64,000 nucleotides of DNA from Catonia carolina. Taxonomy: Eukaryota; Arthropoda; Insecta; Hemiptera; Achilidae. The stretch is from positions 33,348,784 through 33,412,783 of the forward strand of contig JAQMRL010000010.1 of NCBI GenBank assembly GCA_035578175.1. Direction: 5' to 3'. This document shows, piece after piece, positions 55,735 to 64,000 of this stretch. Made by a program: the position numbers and the translations under genes. The notes under the pieces were generated by a model. That model ran no database searches. It was not told the origin of the DNA and worked only from the letters and a program-made list of their open reading frames with translations. How positions within the stretch are numbered: the stretch's first letter is position 1; every line of letters starts with the position of its first letter.

Positions 55735-58700
55735 GTAAACTTAATAGGAATATGATATCCATAAAGTAGCGACTCTAGCGTGTACCCTGTAGTGCTGATT
55801 GCAACAGACAAGCAAAGATGAATTACAATAGACACTTTTTAAATATGCATTAATTTTCACAAACACACACATAGTTTTAATAACAACATGCGGGTTTATG
55901 CGTACACAATATTGAGGAATTTATAACACATGCATACAATACGCAAGTGATAGTACGTACGCAGGTTCATTATAAAAATACTTTCTTTGTGAAAGCGTGT
56001 CAAGACAGACAAGAACCGGCCGTTTGAAATCATTTTAACTTAATAAAACATTTTTTAGATTACCATAAATTAAAAAATTTGTCAATTAACTTATACATTA
56101 TTAGATATTCAATTTACGCGAAATGTACATACTATAATTGCAAGTTCTGAAACGGTAATTACAAAAATTACAATTTGCTGGAGAGAAAATGTTTAAGCAG
56201 AAAATTATTAAATGTTAACACGTTATTTACACGCATGCCAGTATGAATTACATACAATAACTCATCAAGAAAACAAGATAAAAAAGAATGCTACAAAGAA
56301 ACTGTTAAAAATTTATAGCGGTAAAGTATTGGTTAAGGGAAGACTGTACTTTGTATCCCGCCAATGTTAAATTTGCTATTTTTAGGTACATTTTTCACAA
56401 GATTGGTAAACGATAGGGAAATGAAACTTTACTTACTTGTAGTTGTCGGGTTGCTCGAGCTACTGACATTTTCGCAACTTAATCAGTTAAACCATAACGT
56501 TAAAAACAGAATAAGGAATAAAATAAAATTTTTACGAATGTTTTTTACGGTATTTTATATATTAATAATTTTTGTAGCTTTTGAGGAAGTCATAAAAAAG
56601 TGCCGGAATATGTGAATGTACAAGATAAATAACTGGTAAAAATTTCAGTCTGGTATGTTTAATGGTTTCCGAGAAAAATGTACCTAAATGTTAAAAATCT
56701 AAATTTACGGTAGCGGGGAAAACACAAAAAGGCACAAATCAAAAACAACATGTACACAAACAAGTAAATTTCCTATCAACATTTGGTTAGAAAGCTGAAC
56801 CAACAGCTGCGAGTATTAAAAACAGTAATGCAGATATTTTAAAAACTAAAATTCCCTTGGCTCTAAAACGATCGGTATAAAATTATGAAAAATATTCGTT
56901 CATGATGACACGATAATTTTTCTGGGAAAACCTCCTAAAAACTTAATTTTTTCATTAAAATAATTTTTTCACGTAATTTAATGTTTTTGTGGTTGATCTC
57001 GGTTTGAACTATTGAAAAACATAAAGAACCGAAAATCAAAATTTTCAGTTAAAACCATCATACAGTCTCGCCTATAAAGAAAACAACAGTTACAATATGT
57101 CTGACACCCAAAAGGAGGAATTTTGTCGGTAAACGTTACCGGTGGATCTGGGTGGGGTGTATGGGTCCTCCATTGGAAAATTTAAAAATAATCATACCCT
57201 TAAAATGTTATTTCAACACACATTTACATTATTTTTTTTTACTTAATTATGAAAATTCACAACTGTAGCTACATAAAAACGAGTAAAGAGATAACTATGA
57301 AATGAGATAAAATGTGCTTTAAAACTTAGAGATCACCAATCAACAGTATGCCCCAGCTGGAAATTTTCTATGATCGGTGTGTGCACTATCGAAAATTACG
57401 TATTACAAAATAATGTCCCTACTCCATCGTCGGCGTAGATGTCTGCGGGGATTTCCGGGAAGGTATGATAGGCATAGGTGTCGTACAAGTTCGTTGCTAT
57501 GATGAGATAATTTCTTTCGGAATCTTGTGTAAATTTTATGAAATACGTCTTTTACGTACGGAATTATTTATTTTAAAAATAAAGGTTCGCTCGTTTCTTG
57601 TAAAAATTGAGCGTGTTTGTTTGCTAGTTTCTGTTTGGGTGCGTTCAGAATGAGGGAGAGATTGTATTGCTAAGATCCTTTTCACTGTTGCGTTACGTTA
57701 CTAGCATGAAAAAGGTGTTAAAACTCAAAATATTTGTACTACATCCTCGATCATAAACAGAGGACACGTTTTTCGGAATCCGGACGAATGACAACCAGCC
57801 TTTTTAGACATTTTTGAGAACCAGAACTTCTAAAGTACAAATTTAATGAATGAATTTTTCAACAAAATTTGCAAAAATTAACATGTACTACAGAGAATAT
57901 TATATGAGAATAATTTTTTACGCAGAAAGTTGGGATTAAATCAAAGATATGGCAGCGTCTTCTCCTGTTCTACTACAGTTAGAATTATACAGTTCCATTT
58001 ACAAATTTTTTATCTTCATACCTCACTCTGCCAAACAAAACAAAGAAATAGTTCATCATGTATTTTTTTCGAATCGCACCTACATTAACATAATTAGCTA
58101 CCATCTTCGAATTTAGGAAATTTCGTATATGCTATGTACTATATGAAAGTAAAGTATGGGTATTTTGAAAGTAGAATAAAACCAGCCTAAAAGCAATTTT
58201 GATATGTGGCTACGGAGGTGAAATTATATTAGCTGAGCTGAAAAATGCGAATTACCTTTAAACGCCACATCATATATTATGTTGTATTTTTAGGTTTTTT
58301 CGTCATATTTATGATCCATCACCGAAAATTTAGATTCCCTTGAATATCCGCCACTTGCCAAAATTAAGTAATATATATTATAATAAGTACTAATATAGTT
58401 ATATAATTAAGTATATATATAGTAATTAAAATTAAGTAATATAGACAAATTACTTCATACCAATATTCATACTGTATACATTTACAGCCTACGACGTAAG
58501 TGTATAATTAAATTTAATAATCTTTAATTTGATTTTTTTAAATAGTTATGGCATTTTCATCTATTGTTAAAACGTAGTTTCCTTTGTGGTTTGTTATCAC
58601 TTTTTAACGTAGGTAGAAATGAAATTCTATTAAGTTGTTTACTTACTTAATGCATGTTTATTACTACCATTTATAAAGTATTTGGTTTTAATATTTTTCT

Positions 58701-58984
58701 AATACGTAAATTGGAAATGTTGTTGAACTTTTATCGTCATTAATCTCTGTAATAAAATTAGGTAATAATAAATGTTGTTCCATTTTATTTGTTCTATTTT
58801 CTGTACGTCGACCTTTAAAATAGTCGACTTTGTCTTATTGGTTTCTCTTAAAATTACGATAGTGATTTTTTTAAATTATCAAGTAGACAGTAAAACAGGT
58901 TTTTTATTTATTTTCTTAATTTGTGACAATTTTTAAAATTGTCATCTATCATTTTTCTTTGTCATCCATTTGTCAATACCCAGG
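55735..58984. other. Longest unassigned stretch in the window
   Basis: About 3.2 kb without a family found elsewhere here. Plus frames at 56364-56615 (83 codons, hydrophobic, LYLLVVVGLLELL) and 57465-57653 (62 codons) lack recognisable domains. 58375-58445 is a simple TA-rich tract. 57420-57480 is locally GC-richer. Confidence 0.45.
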
Positions 58985-59478
58985 TGTCCGAAACTATATG
59001 CAAGAGATAGCAACAAACGGTTTTCAGATTCGTAATCGACACAAAGTTAGACAGCCTGGATTGGGTTTGAAGTTCCGGTTTCGACCAGAAGTGGCCTAAA
59101 ATCGGAAGTCAAGAAATAAAAGTTCGAAACTACAAGAGATAGCAACAAACGGTTTACGGATTCGTAATCTACACAAAAAGTAAGAAAGCCTGGATTGGGT
59201 TTGAAGTTCCAGTTTTGACCGGAAGTGGCCCAAAACCGGAAGTCAAGAAATCAACGTCGACATTTGTAAACAAAAATATAGCCATTCGTTTTCTGTTAAA
59301 TAGTAGATACAGAAATCATTAGGTTTGAATTCTAAGTCAAAGTTGAAATTTCGAAACAAAAATAGTGTCATTCGATTCCTCTTAAAGAGTAGATACAGAA
59401 ATCACTAATGGATTTTTCCTCAAGTCAAAGGTAATTGCCAACAGCCATGAGAAGCGTCGTCTCATGAAAGGGTTTTTT
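58985..59478 (+). repeat. Rep-G copy with internal tandem duplication
   Basis: A unit of about 135 bp (gaaactacaagagatagcaa ... ttgaagttccggtttcgac ... ccggaagtcaagaaat) occurs twice in tandem from about 58990. It is followed by cattcgattcctcttaaaga twice and an end hairpin region gccatgagaagcgtcgtctc. No frame is open. Confidence 0.8.
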
Positions 59479-59695
59479 AACAGTCAATTTATGTTTTTAC
59501 TCAAGTTCAAAAATTATGAATAGTATTCGTAAACATGATAACAGGATTTAGGGCTTTAATAATTTGTCGATCCGATTTTCCTGCTTCATGGGTAATTTGT
59601 TTTTAGCAGGTACACTACTACTATATTTATCTTTAATATTTACCCTTGTGTAAATAACAAAAAGTAAGCTACTTTATGATTAAATAGGCTAATTA

Positions 59696-60491
59696 CAGAG
59701 TGACTTTTTAGTCCTGTTACCCAATTGTTAATGTGAGGTAATTTTTTTCTAAGAAAGCGAAATTTTGTTTTGTAACACAAAGTTGGTAGCCCTACTCAAC
59801 AGGTATAGATACGGGAATGAGAATTGATTCTCCTTGAACTGTGTAAAAGTTTATGCCGTTTCCAGTCGTGTTACGAACAGAATTTCTTTTACCCTAGAAT
59901 AATGGGTTTTCATTCTTGAACAATATTTTGCTACGAAATAGTACGCGATTGTAAAAGAATCATTTCAAATTAAATTTGTTAGTGTTCCTCCACCAGAAAA
60001 ATGTATATTTCTAGGCTAACAAACCGATTTCGAGAGACAGTTAGTGTTTGGAACAGAAAACTAGTGTTTGGAACAGAAACCGTAATGGTCGACCAACTCT
60101 CTTGACAGATGACGTTTTAGAGAAAACAAGATTGCTCAATTCTCCATCAAAAAGTTTACGAAAACTTTCCTCGCAAGTTGGTTTGTCCTATTCGAGTGTT
60201 CAGAAAGCTACTAAAAAATTAAAATTGTATCTGTATCGCGTACGATTAGTCCAAGAGCTTCAGCCTCCAGATTTTAACAAGCGATTGTTCTAGGGTAAAA
60301 GACATTCTGTTCGTAACACGACCGGAAACGGCACAAAATTTTACACAGCCCAAGGAGCATCAACTCACACTGCCGTATCTATACAAGGTGAGTAGAGCAA
60401 CCAACTTCGTGTCATAAAACAAAATTTCCCTTTCTTAGAAAAAAATTACCAGACATTAACAATTGAGAAACAGGACTAAAAAAATCACTCT
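59696..60491 (+). mobile_element. Non-autonomous Tc1/mariner-type element with 205-bp TIRs
   Basis: The element is 796 bp, with TA at 59694-59695 and 60492-60493. The arms 59696-59900 and 60287-60491 are inverted copies of about 205 bp each, with scattered mismatches, starting cagagtgac/cagagtgat. Between them lies a fragment of a transposase DNA-binding region but no catalytic domain. Long TIRs with an internal deletion suggest mobilisation by a full-length relative elsewhere (inference). Confidence 0.9.
60001..60293 (+). pseudogene. Transposase HTH (DUF4817-like) fragment, frameshifted
   Basis: The frame from 60048 reads NRNGRPTLLTDDVLEKTRL, then a helix-turn-helix-like SLRKLSSQVGLSYSSVQKA and KKLKLYLYRVRLVQEL. 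This is the layout of the N-terminal HTH region of IS630/Tc1/mariner-type transposases annotated as DUF4817 in insects. The upstream part (YISRLTNRFRETVSVWN, from 60004) is in another frame because a 20-bp unit (tagtgtttggaacagaaaac) is tandemly duplicated at 60042-60081. The frame ends exactly where the right TIR arm begins. No catalytic residues are present. Confidence 0.75.
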
Positions 60492-60493
60492 GT

Positions 60494-61430
60494 ATAATAC
60501 CTGAATTAATCACTTCACCACCGTCGTTTATAAAGCTTTTTAATCGTACTTTAAAAAATCGACAAAATTTGTGGAATGAATAGAATAAGTCTAATATTTG
60601 CAACGTTATACCGATTACAAAGAATATTTAGAGAAAATATTTCATTAAGAAAAGTGTAAAACTCCATACAAAACTGTGAATTGAATTGATTTTAAATTGT
60701 AATACCGTATTTTATTAATCGGTAAATATCAATTAAGCGAAGAACTTTATGTAACAGAAATATAATATCAGTAAATCAGTATTGAGGATTAAAATAACTT
60801 GTCGAGTACCTATATTGTAAAGAAGAATATGATAATGTTTTTATCTTATTCTATGCAATAATAAACACCTTCCGATATGATTATTTTGTTATATAAATTA
60901 CCCTTAAGATACAAAAGTAAATCTCTGCGCTGTAGTTACAATAATAAATGAAACGCATGTCATCGAAAATCTTGTTATTTATGTACACTGTAGTTACTAC
61001 AATATAGTTCTAGGTCTTGTAGCAGATAATACGTGGTGCACGCTATCACCGGACAATAACACATAACCAACCTTCTGGCTAAACCTTAACTACTAACACC
61101 AAATAATGATGCTGCTCGTTTTTGTTCAGTAAAACACCTTTAGGCGGATTATTTTGTTCTTGTTTTTTCGTTACATATAAATTAGGGTGCACAGCTGAAA
61201 AAAGGTGCGCTTAGCTTAATACTTATACTTATTATTACTAAACTTAAAAGGTATGGGGATTATAAAACATTATCGTATAATTCTTGTTACTGTATATCAC
61301 GCGACTGATATGATAATACATTATTTATTGCTGTTAAAAGCTGACAACATAACCTGTAATTATTATAATATTTTTATATTACATACGCTGTCATTATATA
61401 ATATTACATACTACTGTATTACCGCTTTAA
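60494..61430. other. Unassigned AT-rich stretch
   Basis: Nothing recognised between the two Tc1/mariner-type elements. Confidence 0.5.
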
Positions 61431-61432
61431 TA

Positions 61433-62343
61433 CGAGGTGTGGCTATTAAATAAAGAGACTGACATTATAAAGATTTTATTTGTATTTTATACATAATCAC
61501 TTATTGTCACCTTCAATATACACTCCTTCTCTATCCCTACATCGCTCCATGCGAATTAACCATTGTTGGAAACAGTTCTGGAAGTCATCTTCTTCAGGAT
61601 ACGTGCCGCTTTCTCTTTTACAGCTTCCACAGACTCAAATCTTGTCCCTTTTAATGCAGATTTCACCTTAGGGAACAGGTAGAAGTCACATGGTAGAAGA
61701 TTTGGTGAATAAGGTAGATGTTCTAACACTGAGATGCTGTATGTTCTTGGCTAGGGACCTCTTGACAGATAACGCGGAATGAGCAAGCGCACTGTCTTGG
61801 TGGAGAACCCATGATTTGTCCTTCCACATTTCGGGGCGTTTTTTCCTTACTCTTAGACGTAGTTTAGAAAGTACGTCAAGGTAGTAATATTGATTAATTG
61901 TTTGACCTTCAGGGACCCAGTGAAGGTACACAATGCCATGGATATAAAAAAAAAACAATCATCATTGCTTTAAATTTTGACTTGCTCGTTCGAGCTTTTT
62001 CGGCTCTCGGTGAAGTTCTGTTCTTCCAGTGCATGGATTGGCGCTTCGTTTCCGGATCATAAGTAAAAAACCAAGTTTCATCACATGTTATTATCGTTTC
62101 CAAAATATTTGGGTCATTTTTAATCGAGTACAAAGTGTCAGAACAAACATTTTTGAGTGGCACGTGTTCTGAAGGAGCTGATAGAAGGTGACTTCCAGCA
62201 CTGTTTCCAACAATTGAAAATTCGCATGGAGCGTTGTAGGGATAGAGAGAAGTGTATATTGAAGGTGACAATAAGCGATTACGTATAAAATTAAAATAAA
62301 ACTTTTTACAACGTCAGTCTCGTTATTTAATACCCACACCTCG
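61433..62343 (-). mobile_element. Rearranged mariner with both ends derived from the 3' end
   Basis: TA dinucleotides flank the element (61431-61432 and 62344-62345). The outermost repeats start cgaggtgtgg on each side. The inverted similarity runs for about 160 bp (61433-61593 against 62183-62343), much longer than a mariner TIR, and both arms encode the same transposase C-terminal tail and 3' untranslated region. The minus-strand core between the arms carries the catalytic half of the transposase. The 5' end and the N-terminal DNA-binding half are absent; an inverted copy of the 3' end sits in their place. Confidence 0.85.
61600..62180 (-). pseudogene. Mariner transposase catalytic-domain pseudogene
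   Basis: Reading on the minus strand, mariner motifs appear in order but in different frames: CDETWFFTYDPETKRQSMHW (first Asp kept, usual TGD altered to TCD), EGQTINQYYYLDVL, then a damaged HQDSALAHSAL where the family has HHDNAPAH, then a PYSP..L.PCDFYLF-like stretch at the third Asp. A run of about 9 A on the plus strand near 61945 coincides with a frameshift. The DNA-binding half is missing. It cannot encode a functional transposase. Confidence 0.85.
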
Positions 62344-62371
62344 TATATTTGTATTTATAACCGATTTTTTT

Positions 62372-62822
62372 TTGCTTTTACGGCCTTATTGGACCACTTG
62401 AATCAAATTTAGAAATCCTTCTTGGTTTTGGTTTTAGGATTCTTACGTTTTCCCCAATAATTCTTCATATTTTGGGATCTGATTTTATCTGTACAAATCA
62501 TTGACGACGGAGCTCGAGTATTTTCGATGAATCTTGTTTATTTATACTTAAGCAACAACTAAAGCTGTTCAGATTTTTCTAAAAGATATTGTTCTGCAAT
62601 GTTAAGCTCTTGCATTTCTTGCTTCATTTCGGCCAACCACCTGGGAGGATTTTTCCACGAGTTAATTATAGGAATGAGTTGTTTCGATTGTCCTCGATTG
62701 TCCTGTATTCTAAGTAAATGCCCGAAGAAAGAAATTCATTTCTTCCGTATGATGTCAGTAATTGACTCGGATTCATGGTTGAGTTCAGAATCAGACATTA
62801 AGATCCAGATACCGTTGAGTTT
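62372..62822 (-). pseudogene. LINE ORF2 C-terminal fragment
   Basis: Minus strand: ISFFGHLLRIQDNRG, KQLIPIINSWKNPPRWLAEM and MQELNIAEQYLLEK, ending near 62375 with PKPRRISKFDSSGPIRP. It is a sister copy of 39725-40160, with its own stops and small indels. It begins abruptly at about 62822, consistent with 5' truncation on insertion. Confidence 0.85.
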
Positions 62823-63120
62823 CCATTTTTTGTTTATGCAAGTCCTAAGGATTCTTCTTTCTATCTTAAGAATTTCTCTCATTCTCGTTTTAGTTTTGAA
62901 ATAAGAAGACGGAATGATTAATTATCAGACGTAGATTACTAATAATTTTAAGCTAAAATACAACTTAAAATGTATCAAAATTGATATATTTTAAAGATCT
63001 AACCATTTTCTAACGATTCCTGATTATACCAAATCTTTATTTATTGGGGGAATAAAACATTAACAAACTAACGGTATCAATGCTGTTTCCCTACTGTTCA
63101 AATTCCGTGGTACACCGGTA

Positions 63121-63290
63121 TTTTATTTTTATTTTATTGAGTGATGATGCCTACATAAGCCTTGGGCTTGTGCGAAGGTAATGATATGTGGTGATTAACA
63201 GATGAAAAAAATGCCAGACCTCACCGGGAATCGAACCCGGGACCCTGGCATAGTAGCCAGTTGCGCTGATCACTACACCACGGGCCGGCC
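63121..63290 (-). repeat. SINE-E copy 2, well preserved
   Basis: Minus strand head cgtggtgtagtgatcagcgc with A box, B box gggttcgattcccgg, body to aaggcttatgtaggcatcat and an A-rich tail (aataaaataaaaataaaata). Looks young. Confidence 0.9.
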
Positions 63291-64000
63291 AGCTGGTATG
63301 AAATTACAGCATATTCCAGTTTGTGAAATATTTCTATTTTTCTACTCGTTTTATTGACTTTACATGAGTAGCAATATCCGGGTACGAAACATCAAAATTA
63401 GATAATTAATCGTAAGTAACATTAACATCCGTTTGAGCTATTTACTTTTAAATCGTAATTTATGTTTGCCAACGAGAGAATAATCAGCACTTATAAATAG
63501 AAAATGAATAAATATGATTTAATTATTAGAGTCATTGTAGAAATTTTATCATGAATAACATCTTGTACATTAAAGTTTTAATTTATTTAATTCTTCACTA
63601 TACATACCCAGAAAATAATGATTTTGAAGACGGTCTGTAATTTAGTAAATTTTATTAAGGTATTGTATGTTAATTGATTACATAAGAAATTATAAGCCTA
63701 CTGTATTTGTTGTATTATATACGGCTGTTATAAAAGTGCGCTCTTAAATTCCTCAGTTAAGGAAGATAGTAATGACGTCGTACATATGGGTGCATGTGTG
63801 GTCTTCCGGAACGTTAAGTATCGAATATAAAAATATTACTGTACATAATACGTTCTTTTTTAATTGAGGAAAATGTTACGTAAAGCTTGTATGGAGAATT
63901 CCTCTGCATTTCCTTCTTCAACATTAATGCGAATTTATATGATAATCATATTAATTATTTTTATGGTTTTTTTTAAATTAGTTTAAATTTTCCTTTTGTT
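63291..64000. other. Unassigned AT-rich window end
   Basis: Nothing recognised. Confidence 0.5.

Noticed and set aside
63216..63290. Possible tRNA gene (A and B boxes)
   Set aside because: The cloverleaf is not closed by a proper acceptor stem, and the sequence continues into a SINE tail shared with 37884-38036. The same holds for the heads at 79-165, 2425-2500, 18805-18890 and 42640-42724.
1..64000. CRISPR array, operon, riboswitch or phage-like defence system
   Set aside because: The sequence is animal nuclear DNA with introns, SINEs and mariners. The only regularly repeated block (49155-49436) is a head-to-tail minisatellite without spacers.

Overview
The window is AT-rich animal DNA, almost certainly from an insect. 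It has no operons or ribosome binding sites. It carries mariner transposases, hAT and pogo-like relics, several tRNA-derived SINE families, and 3' fragments of non-LTR retrotransposons. I cannot name the species from the sequence.

Host coding content is very low. The one host exon I can support is on the minus strand at 18237-18352. It has a clean acceptor and donor and encodes the start of an FCH/F-BAR domain of the CIP4/FBP17/TOCA-1 type. Much of the window is therefore probably intronic sequence of a large Cip4-like gene, although no second exon was found to prove it. Two further protein-like stretches (near 48449-48718 minus and 53027-53134 plus) are open but unidentified.

The rest is layered mobile DNA. 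Autonomous-looking DNA transposons: a complete mariner at 54387-55732 (30-bp perfect inverted repeats, TA target duplication, intact 361-codon transposase with all three catalytic Asp), and a mariner at 42768 to about 44028 with an intact transposase but no 3' inverted repeat. Derived DNA transposons: a rearranged mariner at 61433-62343 whose two ends are both copies of its 3' end; a 796-bp element at 59696-60491 with 205-bp inverted repeats around a transposase DNA-binding fragment; two large fold-back elements (13261-14281 and 38693-39700); a 402-bp hAT-type element with an 8-bp target duplication (26747-27148); and pogo/Tigger-like relics (4727-5225 and 46455-47127).

Retroelements: C-terminal reverse transcriptase fragments at 7819-8077, 19503-19960, 22840-23830, 39725-40160 and 62372-62822, with a weaker one at 18590-18780. 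SINEs with Pol III A/B boxes fall into four groups, here called SINE-C to SINE-F.

Two high-copy families do not fit a named class from what I can see. Rep-A (about 940 bp, 7 long copies plus fragments) has hairpins at both ends and a CA/TG tract near one end. Rep-B (about 390 bp, 14 copies) keeps a partly conserved open reading frame in several copies. A smaller family, Rep-G, has 3 copies and ends in a hairpin. These elements are nested in one another, which gives a relative insertion order at several points. Family names are provisional labels used only in this annotation.
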